Below are positions 34,892 to 44,263 of a DNA stretch of 64,000 nucleotides, in pieces (the first letter of the stretch is position 1; every line of letters begins with the position of its first letter). The translations under genes were made by a program, and so were the position numbers. Below the pieces are notes generated by a model, which saw only the letters and a program-made list of their open reading frames with translations, made no database searches and was not told the origin of the DNA. The stretch comes from Mucilaginibacter pineti (GTDB lineage Bacteria > Bacteroidota > Bacteroidia > Sphingobacteriales > Sphingobacteriaceae): assembly GCF_900101875.1 (NCBI RefSeq), contig NZ_FNAI01000006.1, positions 124,001 to 188,000 of the forward strand. The letters are read 5' to 3'.

Positions 34892-37573
34892 CTATTTAAG
34901 CGAATAGATCCAGTTGATGATCTGTTTGGCTTCAGCAGCTTTTAAGGCCGGATGTGCAGGCATAGATACATCGCCCCAAACACCGTTACCGCCCTGTTGT
35001 ATTTTTTTGGTGAGGTGATCTGTAGAGGTCGCGCCTTTTGGATATTTTTTAGCTACCTCGGTAAACGCAGGGCCAATTGATTTTTCACTCACCTTATGGC
35101 ATGCTTTACAATCAAGAGATAGCATGAGCGCTTTGCCTGCAAGATTGGCTTTCTGATCGGCCAGGGTAAATTTCAGACCGGGCGCATTGTTGCCCGCCAG
35201 TATGCTTACTGGTTTACTTATGTTGGCCGCATTTTGATCGTCTTTAACTTCAACCGTTGCGGTGTAGTTGCCTTTTTTGGTGTAAGTGTAAACAAGCTTT
35301 GGCAAAGCGGTTGTCTTTTTTACCCCATTGCCCAGATTCCAGGTATAGGTCATTTTATCACCTTCAGGATCTTTTGCCGATGCGGTAAAAGTAACCGTTA
35401 ACGGCAGGCTGCCGAATGCTTTGTTAGCAGCCAGCGATTTAACATCTGGTGCGCGGTTACCACGGTTATAATCTAACCTGGCTAAACCCGCATCGGCATT
35501 TTTAGAGAACCAGCCCGAGCCATATTCCAATATATAGATCTTACCATCGGGACCTGTTTCCATATCAATTGGGGCATTGAATTTGGTGCCGGGCATAAAG
35601 GGTTCCATTTTGTCGAAATCGCCATTGGCATCAAGTGTTACCACTTTTATCCAGCCCCTTATCCACTCGTAAATAAATACTTTTTTGTTATAGTAATCAG
35701 GCAAACGGGTTGCTTTCGGGAACATATCTGTATAATAAGCCGGACCAGCCATAGCCGTCCTGCCGCCCTCGCCAACCTGCGGAAAATCTTTCGACTCGCC
35801 GTAAGGATACCAGATAAACGCCGGTTGTGCCGGTGGCAATACCTTTAAACCGGTATTGTTCTTAGAGTTATTTACAGGCCGCAGCGGATCAAACGCTATA
35901 CCCGATTCGCCGGTGGCATAGTTATATTCGTGATACGGAATGTTTGGCCCTACAAACAGCGGCCAGCCAAAGTTACCGGCAACTTTTGCCTGGTTAACCT
36001 CATCGTATCCGCGCGGACCACGGGTAGCTAAACTATCGTTATTAGCATCCGGGCCAACCTCGCCCCAATATAAATAGCTGTTTTTCTTATCAACCGAAAT
36101 ACGGTAAGGGTTCCTGTTACCCATTACAAAAATTTCGGGTTTGGTGTTAGGCGTACCCGGTGCAAAAAGGTTACCCGCCGGAATTTCGTAAGAGCCATCT
36201 TCCTTAACCCTAATGCGCAGGATTTTACCCCTCAAGTCATTGGTATTACCTGCCGACCGCCTGGAATCATGGTTTAAATAACCGGGGCGATCATCCAGTG
36301 GTGCAAACGAGTGGGTATCGTAACCATTATTTTTTGATTCATCAAACGGGGTTGAGTTATCGCCGGTTGATACATACAGCATACGATCTGGCCCAAAGGC
36401 GATGGAACCGCCCGTGTGGCAGCAAATTTCCCTTTGCGAATACAATTGCAGGACCACCTTTTCGGTTTTAACATCAAGCGTATCGTTCACAAAAGTAAAG
36501 CGCGATAAACGGTTTACAGATGTATCCGCAGGGCTGTAATAAATGTAAACGAAATGGTTGGTTTTAAAGTCAGGGTCAACCTGTAAGCCTAATACGCCTT
36601 CTTCGGCATTGGCATCTTTATTATGTTTTGTTTTCCAGTAGGCATCTAAAAAGCCAACTTGTTTTACCTTTTTGGTGTCGTTTTTATACAACATTACCTC
36701 GCCACGACGCTGGGTAACCAAAATATCCAGGTTAGGCAAAATAGCCATTTCGGTAGGCTCAAAAAACGTTCCCTGTACTAAATTGGTTTTTACGAAACGA
36801 TTGGTTTCGGGCACGCGCTCGGTAGTGGCTTTGGCGTAGTTTAATTTTTGATTACCTCCAATAGCCCATTTAATACCACCAAGAATGTGTTTTAAATAAG
36901 CCGGATCGCTGTATGATTCGTCGGTATGGCCAAGCTCGGTATAAAAAGCACGACCGCCCTCAAAATTATGATACCAAGCCATTGGATGGCTGGCGCCGTT
37001 TTTACCACCCTTGTAACTGCTTTCATCAATATTGATAAGCACATGCACATCGGGGTTAAGGCTCTTAAAGTTATACCACTCGTCGGTCCGCTTCCATTCG
37101 CTGGGTAAGTGACTTGTTGACGGATGGCTTTTATCAACCACGCGCAGCGTAGCTTCCTGAATTTGCGGGTGGCTTTCAAAATAAGCGCCCACTAAACGGC
37201 CATACCAGTGCCAGTCGTACTCGGCATCGGCAGCAGCGTGAATACCCACGTAACCGCCACCGGCCTGTATATAACGTTCAAAATCATTACGACCGCCCGC
37301 TGAAAGTAAAGGACCGGTAGTACTTAGGAAAACAACCGCAGCGTATTTGCTTAGGTTGCCCTCGTTTATTAAACCGGCATTTGATGTAGTATCTACCAAG
37401 AAATTATTCGCTTTACCCAGCTTAAAAATGGCAGCAACGCCTGCCGGGATAGAGGAATGGTGAAATCCTGCTGTTTTTGTAAAAACAAGTATGCGCGGCG
37501 TTACCGGCGGCCTGCTAAAACCAAAAAACAAAAGCGGGACTAACAATAGTGACAAGTAAAATTTAAGTCGCAT
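34892..37573 (-). CDS. ThuA - glucose/sorbosone dehydrogenase - PKD - cytochrome c fusion protein
   Basis: An 893-residue secreted multidomain protein. The signal peptide (residues 1-20) is followed by a ThuA-like glutamine-amidotransferase fold (about 26-240, ILVFTKTAGFHHSSIPAGVA). Next comes a PQQ-type sugar dehydrogenase beta-propeller (about 255-690, with CCHTGGSIAFGPDRMLYVS and GDNSTPFDESKN), a PKD domain (about 710-795, DPEGDKMTYTWNLGNG) and a C-terminal class I cytochrome c with CKACH (822-826) and the Met871 ligand in SMPAHP. It probably oxidises a sugar in the periplasm and passes electrons to its own heme. It has its own terminator and no operon partner. Confidence 0.88.
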   Translation of the reverse strand: MRLKFYLSLLLVPLLFFGFSRPPVTPRILVFTKTAGFHHSSIPAGVAAIFKLGKANNFLVDTTSNAGLINEGNLSKYAAVVFLSTTGPLLSAGGRNDFERYIQAGGGYVGIHAAADAEYDWHWYGRLVGAYFESHPQIQEATLRVVDKSHPSTSHLPSEWKRTDEWYNFKSLNPDVHVLINIDESSYKGGKNGASHPMAWYHNFEGGRAFYTELGHTDESYSDPAYLKHILGGIKWAIGGNQKLNYAKATTERVPETNRFVKTNLVQGTFFEPTEMAILPNLDILVTQRRGEVMLYKNDTKKVKQVGFLDAYWKTKHNKDANAEEGVLGLQVDPDFKTNHFVYIYYSPADTSVNRLSRFTFVNDTLDVKTEKVVLQLYSQREICCHTGGSIAFGPDRMLYVSTGDNSTPFDESKNNGYDTHSFAPLDDRPGYLNHDSRRSAGNTNDLRGKILRIRVKEDGSYEIPAGNLFAPGTPNTKPEIFVMGNRNPYRISVDKKNSYLYWGEVGPDANNDSLATRGPRGYDEVNQAKVAGNFGWPLFVGPNIPYHEYNYATGESGIAFDPLRPVNNSKNNTGLKVLPPAQPAFIWYPYGESKDFPQVGEGGRTAMAGPAYYTDMFPKATRLPDYYNKKVFIYEWIRGWIKVVTLDANGDFDKMEPFMPGTKFNAPIDMETGPDGKIYILEYGSGWFSKNADAGLARLDYNRGNRAPDVKSLAANKAFGSLPLTVTFTASAKDPEGDKMTYTWNLGNGVKKTTALPKLVYTYTKKGNYTATVEVKDDQNAANISKPVSILAGNNAPGLKFTLADQKANLAGKALMLSLDCKACHKVSEKSIGPAFTEVAKKYPKGATSTDHLTKKIQQGGNGVWGDVSMPAHPALKAAEAKQIINWIYSLK

Positions 37574-37846
37574 TGGATTTTTTTTAAGTTTAATATTGAG
37601 GGCAGCAATTTAATTAATTTCCAATACACTCAATCGATTGCGTGAATTATTTTTAGTAAAGATTTTGTTATGTAAAGGCCAATTACAGTTTGGTTAATTT
37701 ATCTGTGTATTAATTTAACATTTTATAATATTGTTTCGCTGGGCCTATTTACAACAAAGCCTATAACATCTCTCCAAAACTTTTACACAAACTCTTAACA
37801 CCATAGATTGGCCTGCAAGCAGTATAGAATGATATAAGCAGATGTA

Positions 37847-38425
37847 TTAAGGTTCAGTCCGATCCAAAACAACCTTAAATTGCCGGAAAGTAGCTTTAGC
37901 AGAGGTTATTACAATGCTGCTCTCCGATTGATCTTCGGCCTGCCGGTTTAGGGCGAGTTTAAAGCTATCCCACATTGTATGCAGTTGTTCTCCATAGCTT
38001 TGGAAGAAGGACAACCCTGCATCATGAAGGTTTAGCTGTTTGCCGATCATCCGGCTGATAATTAACCCGCCTAAAGTAGATCCTTCCATTACATACATTG
38101 CACCAAACGCCTGTAAATGGTTTGCTATCAGCGGAAGGTCTGCCGGTTTAGTTTTCTCAGGTAATGAACCACCCAGGGAGTGAATATCTGTGGCCAGGCT
38201 TTCGGATTTGCGGCGCTGTAAATGATCAGGCAGTTCAGCTATTCCTATGTAAAGGTTAATGTGATCTTCCAGCGCGCCGAAATAGCTGTAGAAACACTTT
38301 AACAAATCTACATAGTCATCCACGTTCTGCATTTTACGCATACGCTGTACCAGTACCTTTTCCAATTCCTGGTGAGGTCCTGAAGTTTCTATTTTAAGCT
38401 GGTCGGATAGATTTTCGTTTTGCAA
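37847..38425 (-). CDS. bphO: Bacterial heme oxygenase (biliverdin-producing)
   Basis: A 192-residue heme oxygenase that opens heme to biliverdin, iron and CO. SGPHQELEKVL near residue 18 holds the proximal His. AFGAMYVMEGSTLGGLIISR is the conserved distal helix region. The start is TTG at 38425: an in-frame TAG lies two codons before it and no ATG precedes the conserved His. It is divergent from the bacteriophytochrome gene, which needs biliverdin, and the 213-base shared upstream region holds an inverted repeat. The pairing supports a photoreceptor role rather than iron scavenging. Confidence 0.9.
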   Translation of the reverse strand: MQNENLSDQLKIETSGPHQELEKVLVQRMRKMQNVDDYVDLLKCFYSYFGALEDHINLYIGIAELPDHLQRRKSESLATDIHSLGGSLPEKTKPADLPLIANHLQAFGAMYVMEGSTLGGLIISRMIGKQLNLHDAGLSFFQSYGEQLHTMWDSFKLALNRQAEDQSESSIVITSAKATFRQFKVVLDRTEP

Positions 38426-38500
38426 GAGGGGCTAAAGATATCGAAAGTTTATCCGGTTTATGCCGAATGTTATGTATACCTTTCAAAAAAAACACGATCC

Positions 38501-38520
38501 TGTTCCCTATCCCGGGAACA
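38501..38520. promoter_or_regulatory. Inverted repeat TGTTCCC-N6-GGGAACA between bphO and bphP
   Basis: A perfect 7-bp inverted repeat with a 6-base spacer, roughly in the middle of the divergent promoter region. Candidate operator for joint control of both genes; the binding protein is unknown. Confidence 0.4.
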
Positions 38521-38638
38521 TCTTTAAAATGGATAAGAGTTGTGACTTATTAAACAGCTTTTATTATTTCTCTAAGCATACTTTTCCAATATCCTGAGTT
38601 TCAGTTTTCAAATTAACGAGTACCTAAACGGCATCTTT

Positions 38639-40867
38639 ATGACCACTACCGACCTTTCTAACTGCGACAGGGAACCTATTCACATCCCCGGAAAAATACA
38701 ATCGCATGGCTTTTTGATAAGCATTAACCAGGAACTAAAAATCACCTATTGCAGCGAGAACATTTCGGCCTTTGCTCCAGTGAGTGCTGCAAGCCTTCTT
38801 GGTACACCCGTTTATTTTCTGGAAACAGTTATTTTAAACAAAATGGACGGGTTTATTACCAAGCTGCTTAATATTGCTAAAACCAAAGAAGGTTTCCGTC
38901 CTCTTAATCCATATCCTATTCATATTAACGGCAAGGATTACAACCTGATCATTTGTGACTCGGCCGATCAGTACCTGCTGGAGTTTGAGCCAAGTAACTC
39001 AGATTTGAAATTAGATATTCAGCTGGTTATTGGCAGTATGCTATCTGAAATTATGTCTGCTGCAGATCTATCCCATTTATTGAATAACGCAGCTTTGCAA
39101 ATCCAAACCATTATTGGATACGACCGGGTTATGGTTTATAAGTTTCATCAGGACGGACATGGCGAAGTGGTTGCAGAAGCTAAAACACCACAATTATCAA
39201 CCTGGCTTGGGTTGCATTATCCTGCGTCTGATATTCCGCAGCAAGCCCGTGAGCTATATAAATTGAATCTGGTACGGCAAATTGCAGATGTGTCAACGGT
39301 TCCATCTACCATTCTCACCTATCCCGAACTCAACGATAAACCGCTTGATCTTACCCAATCCTCGCTGCGGGCGGTATCGCCGATACATATCCAGTATCTG
39401 AAAAATATGGGCGTGGCTTCCAGCTTTAGTGTTTCGCTGATCCACCATGGTGAGCTATGGGGATTGATTGCCTGCCATAACTATACACCAAGATTTATCC
39501 ATTACAAACAGCGCGAGGCTGCTAAACTTATAGGGCAGGTGCTTTCTTCATCCCTTAGCTTTAGGCAGCAGGAAGAAAACCAGCATAAAAACAACAGGCT
39601 AAAAACAGCGGTAGATGACCTAAGCAGGCATTTGCTGCGCTACAATAACATTGAGGATGCCTTGTTTAATCATGAGGTAACGGTGCTGCACGCGGTTGAA
39701 GCCGAGGGTGCCGTACTCGCTTACGACGGTCAGTTTCATCATACCGGAAAAACCCCCGACAATATCTTTATTAATGCTATTGTTAACTGGTTACATGAAA
39801 ACATGCAGGAAGGCATTTATGCAACAAATTGCCTTGCCGAAGAATGCCCGGCAGCGATAGCGCATCAAAAAACGGCCAGCGGTATTTTGGCATGCCGGCT
39901 TTCCAGGGAATTAAAAGAATATATCATTTGGTTCCGGCCCGAGGTTGTTTCTTCCGTCACCTGGGCTGGTAATCCGGATAAGCCTGTTGAGATTGGCGAA
40001 AACGGGCTCTCCCAAATTTCGCCGCGAACGTCATTTGAAACATGGAAACAGATGATACGACAAACCTCCGCTCCCTGGAAAAATGAAGACTTCCGGTCGG
40101 CCTTGCAGCTTAAGGATGAAGTGGCATTTGCCATTACCCGTAAAGCTACCGAGATAAGGATCCTGAACGATAAATTAAAGGAAGCGTATGACGAACTGGA
40201 TGCATTCAGTTACACCATTTCGCATGATCTTAAAAACCCGCTCACGGCCATCAAAAGTTATTCGCAGCTGCTGCAGCGCAGTTCGCAATTGGCACCTAAA
40301 GAGCGCAAAATGCTGGATGGAATCGTAATTGGCGCAGGCAGGATGCAGTCTATGATTGAAGAGGTACTGCATTACTCTAAAGCCGGGCAAATAAAAGCCA
40401 AGCCGCGTTTGGTAGATATGACCATGTTACTTGACGATTTAAAAGAGCAATTGATGGTTGCCAATGAACATACGCCGTTAAACATTAACATTGGATCTAC
40501 ACCTTCCATTTACGGCGACGAAACCATGATTCAGCAGGTATTCTCCAACTTAGTTGGAAATGCCATCAAATACTCAGCAAAAACCCAGACACCTGTTGTG
40601 GACATCAGCGGTGAGCATCTCGAAAACCAGGTGCGCTATCGGGTAACCGATAACGGGATAGGCATTAAGCTGCACGACATTGAAAAGATTTTTGATCTGT
40701 TTACACGATCTGACGATGTTGACGAATATGAAGGTACCGGCGTTGGCCTCGCCATTGTTAAAAAAATAATGGAAAAACACAAAGGCCGCATTTGGGTAGA
40801 AAGTGAATTAGGAATAGGCTCAACGTTCCATGTTGCATTCCAGGTGAGGGAACTAAAGAAGGCGTAA
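38639..40867 (+). CDS. bphP: Bacteriophytochrome sensor histidine kinase
   Basis: A 742-residue red/far-red light sensor. The N-terminal biliverdin-binding Cys9 is in NCDREPIHIPGKIQSHG, ahead of the PAS domain. The GAF domain shows LGLHYPASDIPQQARELY and LRAVSPIHIQYLKNMGVASS, and a PHY domain follows (about 320-500). The kinase part has SYTISHDLKNPLTAIKSY (phospho-acceptor His529), VFSNLVGNAIKYS, DNGIGI and GTGVGLAIVKKI. All elements of an active kinase are present. No response-regulator gene is adjacent, so the partner must be elsewhere. It is divergent from bphO. Confidence 0.95.
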   Translation: MTTTDLSNCDREPIHIPGKIQSHGFLISINQELKITYCSENISAFAPVSAASLLGTPVYFLETVILNKMDGFITKLLNIAKTKEGFRPLNPYPIHINGKDYNLIICDSADQYLLEFEPSNSDLKLDIQLVIGSMLSEIMSAADLSHLLNNAALQIQTIIGYDRVMVYKFHQDGHGEVVAEAKTPQLSTWLGLHYPASDIPQQARELYKLNLVRQIADVSTVPSTILTYPELNDKPLDLTQSSLRAVSPIHIQYLKNMGVASSFSVSLIHHGELWGLIACHNYTPRFIHYKQREAAKLIGQVLSSSLSFRQQEENQHKNNRLKTAVDDLSRHLLRYNNIEDALFNHEVTVLHAVEAEGAVLAYDGQFHHTGKTPDNIFINAIVNWLHENMQEGIYATNCLAEECPAAIAHQKTASGILACRLSRELKEYIIWFRPEVVSSVTWAGNPDKPVEIGENGLSQISPRTSFETWKQMIRQTSAPWKNEDFRSALQLKDEVAFAITRKATEIRILNDKLKEAYDELDAFSYTISHDLKNPLTAIKSYSQLLQRSSQLAPKERKMLDGIVIGAGRMQSMIEEVLHYSKAGQIKAKPRLVDMTMLLDDLKEQLMVANEHTPLNINIGSTPSIYGDETMIQQVFSNLVGNAIKYSAKTQTPVVDISGEHLENQVRYRVTDNGIGIKLHDIEKIFDLFTRSDDVDEYEGTGVGLAIVKKIMEKHKGRIWVESELGIGSTFHVAFQVRELKKA

Positions 40868-40897
40868 ATTCAAGTTCCAAAATAGTTTGTTTATTAT

Positions 40898-41710
40898 TTA
40901 ACGGTCAGTATCCGGCAATTGTTTGATCTCTATGTTCCGGAAATCGACAGGCTGGCCTTCACTTTGCAAAGCTATAAAGCCGCTGCTTAATAATTTCCCG
41001 TCCTGCTTATACTTTGGATCGTAGCCATGTGCCACTCCGCCGCCAATGGTGGGTCTGGAATATTGCAGCACAGTATCGCCGTTGATGATATGAGTAATTA
41101 ATTTGTTGCCCAGAACAATCAGCTCGCCTTTTACCCACTGATCACCATCATAGGTTTTTGAAGTAGAATTGATACAATGGTCTGGCGATACCCTGCCTTT
41201 GTAAACAACGTCGGTGCCGGGTGAGCACATATTTCCTGTTGGCCTTGATTGTCCATCGCCAAGACCGCCTAATAATTGCATTTCTATCGATATTGGCCAA
41301 TCCTGGTCTTTCAGCATGGTTCGGGGATCCTGCGAATGAAACATCATACCACTGTTAAGGAGGGTGTAATCCGGAGCGCCTTTTTGCTGCTTACCAACAA
41401 AGCGATACTCAAACCGCAGGTGATAGTAAGAAAACGGCGTTTTGTAATACAGGTGACCAAACTGATCGTTGAAATCGCCATATTGATCATAGCTGATCCT
41501 GATCATGCCATCTTCTACCCGAAACGTATTCCCATAATTTTCGCCAACTTCGTGATGATTAATTTTGACAAACCAATCGTTAATGTCATGGCCGTTAAAA
41601 AGCTTTTTCCAGCCCTTGCCGGCACTACCGGTTTCGACCAGTTTTTTTGCACCGGTACAGTTTAATAGGAAGAAACAGGAAAACATAAAAAGATAGTGCG
41701 CTTTTTTCAT
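40898..41710 (-). CDS. DUF1080 (3-keto-disaccharide hydrolase-like) lipoprotein
   Basis: A 270-residue lipoprotein (FFLLNC, Cys18). The DUF1080 / concanavalin-like lectin-glucanase fold shows GWKKLFNGHDINDWFVKINH, YYHLRFEYRF, LNSGMMFHSQDP and SIEMQLLGGLGDGQ. The family includes secreted hydrolases acting on glycosidic bonds of keto-sugars and is often found in sugar-oxidation or utilisation loci. It lies near the GH89 locus on the same strand but is separated by 342 bases containing an integrase relic and a hairpin, so it may not belong to that operon. Confidence 0.82.
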   Translation of the reverse strand: MKKAHYLFMFSCFFLLNCTGAKKLVETGSAGKGWKKLFNGHDINDWFVKINHHEVGENYGNTFRVEDGMIRISYDQYGDFNDQFGHLYYKTPFSYYHLRFEYRFVGKQQKGAPDYTLLNSGMMFHSQDPRTMLKDQDWPISIEMQLLGGLGDGQSRPTGNMCSPGTDVVYKGRVSPDHCINSTSKTYDGDQWVKGELIVLGNKLITHIINGDTVLQYSRPTIGGGVAHGYDPKYKQDGKLLSSGFIALQSEGQPVDFRNIEIKQLPDTDR

Positions 41711-41846
41711 AGGTGATAAAGTGTTGTGCTATGCATTTATTCAATAACCAAAAATAGTATAATTAAATTCAGAGATGGGTTATTCGCTTTTAACGATAAA
41801 ATGATATTTACCAGATGCCAGGTATAAATTCTATTATGCTGTATTT

Positions 41847-41990
41847 TTAAGATGCCAGAGCAGAGTAGTCTTTATTAACATAAATCTTAAGAAACCCATA
41901 ATTGCGTTTACCTTTGCTTCTATGGCAGGAATATAATAAATATCTAAATTACAGACACTTACACAACACAAGTAACAAATAAGTAACAAT
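41847..41990 (-). pseudogene. Remnant of a tyrosine-integrase gene, N-terminal part
   Basis: On the minus strand this matches the start of the intact integrase at 59584-60948. CATAAATCTTAAGAAACCC with CATAAATTGCG-like flanks and the neighbouring CAGAGTAGTC segment align almost base for base with 60810-60900. Translated pieces read KGKRNYGFLKIYVNKDYS against KGKRNYEFLKIYVGKDYS. A one-base deletion shifts the frame and a TAA at 41847-41849 ends it, so it is dead. The upstream double GTAAC motif of the intact gene (60985-61004) is also conserved at about 41971-41988. It marks a former element or integration event next to the GH89 locus. Confidence 0.8.
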
Positions 41991-42032
41991 ATGATGGGAA
42001 ATAATTGATGTAGATCAATTATTTCCCATCAT
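41991..42032. repeat. Perfect 19-bp hairpin after the GH89 gene
   Basis: ATGATGGGAAATAATTGAT, loop GTAG, then the exact complement. It lies 20 bases after the GH89 stop, directly next to the integrase relic. No T run follows on the minus strand. It may end the transcript or be a recombination site; neither is proven. Confidence 0.7.
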
Positions 42033-42052
42033 AATCTAAGTCATCACATTAA

Positions 42053-44200
42053 CTATTTGATAATTCTATTGATCAAATCATTCAGCTTATCTTCCGGCAA
42101 TTGACCCTGTTGATAAACCCCAGGTGAATCTGCCCACTTTTTTTCCATATCAAAATAGACATTTCCTTTGGGTTTTAACTGGTCAGCGTTTGTATCCTTT
42201 ATAAATCTTTTCCATCTTTCAACATAAAGTGATGATAAAAGCCCACCCCATTCTTTATGAGCATAGTCGCGCAGGTCGGTTTTAGGATTATTCCCACCCC
42301 AATATGTAATTTGAGCTTTTGCATTTTGCAAAGCAATGATTTTTTCTTGCGGCGTAATGCCAAAACGCTCTGCTGCATTTAGCCAAGTGGATAATGAAAA
42401 ATATTTATTTGACGACAGTAATGAGTCCTGCATCATGAGCATATGACAAAACTGATCAGATGTGGTGTTAAATAAAACTTTGTTATTACTCTTCAGTGCT
42501 TTAATCATCGTAGCATACACGGTATCAGCCCTATTAGCCATAAGTTGTCTTAAAAAGTCGACTCTGTCCGTTTTATAGGTTTCGCTATTTTCAAACCCTG
42601 GTGATACCGACACAAATAATTTAACTGCTGCTTCAAATTGTTTAAGGTCATAATTCCTTACCCTTGTTCCCCAGGAAGAAACACTATTAATACGGACTGC
42701 CGGCCTCGCGCAAAAGATCGATTCGGACGGCCCCTCCTGGTATTGCTCCGGGCTGCTGTAAACTGTTTGCAATAATTGCTGCCAGGCATTTTGTATTGTA
42801 TCATTATTGGTTCCATAGCGATATTTAACGTAACCTTTTATCCATTTACTTACGTCTACACTATCTTTATGCCAACCCAATTCAAGCATCAGATCGTATG
42901 CCACCGGATTATTGCGTATACCCTCCGGAATGACACCTACGCCCTTCAACAAATTACCGTATTTACTATTCTTTGCCCGATAAACCTCACTTGCAAAACG
43001 CTGCAATTTTCCATAAAGTCCATTTTTTTCTCCAAAGTTGCTCACGTTGCTCCATACAAAAGAAGTACTGTCATACCCATTCCTTTGTTCCCAATTATTA
43101 GTGTTTTCCCCGAACAATTCTATAACAAGCGCCTTTGATCTGTCTAATCCCTGTAATAAACTTTTTGAGGGGTTTTCTTGCCAGCCTTGCAGCACCCAGG
43201 TACTTGCAGGATAATACTGCTGCATAACATGCTGAATTTCTTTGGCTGATGCAGTTATGTCTATACCGGCAGATTTACCTCCTTCGTGGAAAGGCTCACC
43301 CCCAAAATAATGAATATCTTTGCCATACAGTTTTTGCATTTCTTCATAATAAATGCCAGCAATTTTCTTGAAACTGGTGTCAGTAGGCAACAGAAAATCA
43401 GGGCGCTTAAAACCGCCAACCCAGTTTCCCTGGTCAACTACCTGAACATTCATCTTATTTTTCAGAGATGTTGGAACAACGCCATAAAAGGCCTGTAAAA
43501 TTGGTGAAATACCTAACTGCTTCATGCGGCTTAAAATTTGCCTTTGTAATGCAGTCTGCCTATCAATCATGATCTGCGTAACCGGACCACCCCACCCTTC
43601 CAGATTACCCATTAACCACCATGCTGTAAAACCCGGACCAGGAATAAAACCGAGTGCTTCTTTATCCGAATAACCAATTCGTTTTAAAGTATTTTCCCAA
43701 ACTGCTTCTGTACCTACAGGGGCCAGCATTAAATTTACACCATTTAACGCCATCCAATCAAGCTCACGCTCCCAGTCGTTCCATTTGTAAAAAGCCATAG
43801 TATAACTTATGGTACAATAGTTCAATGCATACCTGACCGGAAACTCAGCCACTATTCTTACCTTATTTTTCAGAAGCGGCAATACAGCAACCGGCGAAAG
43901 ATTATCGCCCATGTGTGACATACTTCTGTGGCAATAGTATTTTAAATACCAGTTTAAGGCGGTAGCTGCTGTATTGGCGTTTGAGGCGGCAATTCTTACT
44001 TTATTGTCTTTTGTCGAAATTTCAAACACGTCCTTTCCGTTATCAGTGGCAAGCATAAAAAAAACGAGCTTTGGTGCAAGCCAAGGCACTCGCCTTTGCG
44101 CCAACTGCCTAACGGGAGTAAAATCCTGCCCCTGAACAGAAAAACTTATCATGATTACACAAAAAGTTATGAGGGTTATTATTCTTAAAAAAAATTTCAT
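42053..44200 (-). CDS. GH89 alpha-N-acetylglucosaminidase
   Basis: A 715-residue secreted enzyme that removes terminal alpha-linked N-acetylglucosamine, as the NAGLU family does on heparan sulfate or GlcNAc-alpha-1,4-Gal mucin caps. A signal peptide (IITLITFCVIMISFSVQGQ) is followed by a small N-terminal domain and the barrel, with VRYALNYCTISYTMAFYKW, LMLAPVGTEAVWENTL, QMIDRQ-type loops and HYFGGEPFHEGGKS in the active-site region. Length is normal. It is the last gene of the SusCD locus, 63 bases after the FG-GAP gene. Confidence 0.92.
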   Translation of the reverse strand: MKFFLRIITLITFCVIMISFSVQGQDFTPVRQLAQRRVPWLAPKLVFFMLATDNGKDVFEISTKDNKVRIAASNANTAATALNWYLKYYCHRSMSHMGDNLSPVAVLPLLKNKVRIVAEFPVRYALNYCTISYTMAFYKWNDWERELDWMALNGVNLMLAPVGTEAVWENTLKRIGYSDKEALGFIPGPGFTAWWLMGNLEGWGGPVTQIMIDRQTALQRQILSRMKQLGISPILQAFYGVVPTSLKNKMNVQVVDQGNWVGGFKRPDFLLPTDTSFKKIAGIYYEEMQKLYGKDIHYFGGEPFHEGGKSAGIDITASAKEIQHVMQQYYPASTWVLQGWQENPSKSLLQGLDRSKALVIELFGENTNNWEQRNGYDSTSFVWSNVSNFGEKNGLYGKLQRFASEVYRAKNSKYGNLLKGVGVIPEGIRNNPVAYDLMLELGWHKDSVDVSKWIKGYVKYRYGTNNDTIQNAWQQLLQTVYSSPEQYQEGPSESIFCARPAVRINSVSSWGTRVRNYDLKQFEAAVKLFVSVSPGFENSETYKTDRVDFLRQLMANRADTVYATMIKALKSNNKVLFNTTSDQFCHMLMMQDSLLSSNKYFSLSTWLNAAERFGITPQEKIIALQNAKAQITYWGGNNPKTDLRDYAHKEWGGLLSSLYVERWKRFIKDTNADQLKPKGNVYFDMEKKWADSPGVYQQGQLPEDKLNDLINRIIK

Positions 44201-44263
44201 CGTTCTTTTTTTAGTCAGCGTACAAGCCTGATTTTTTTAATATTTAGGTTATTCGGTTGTATT

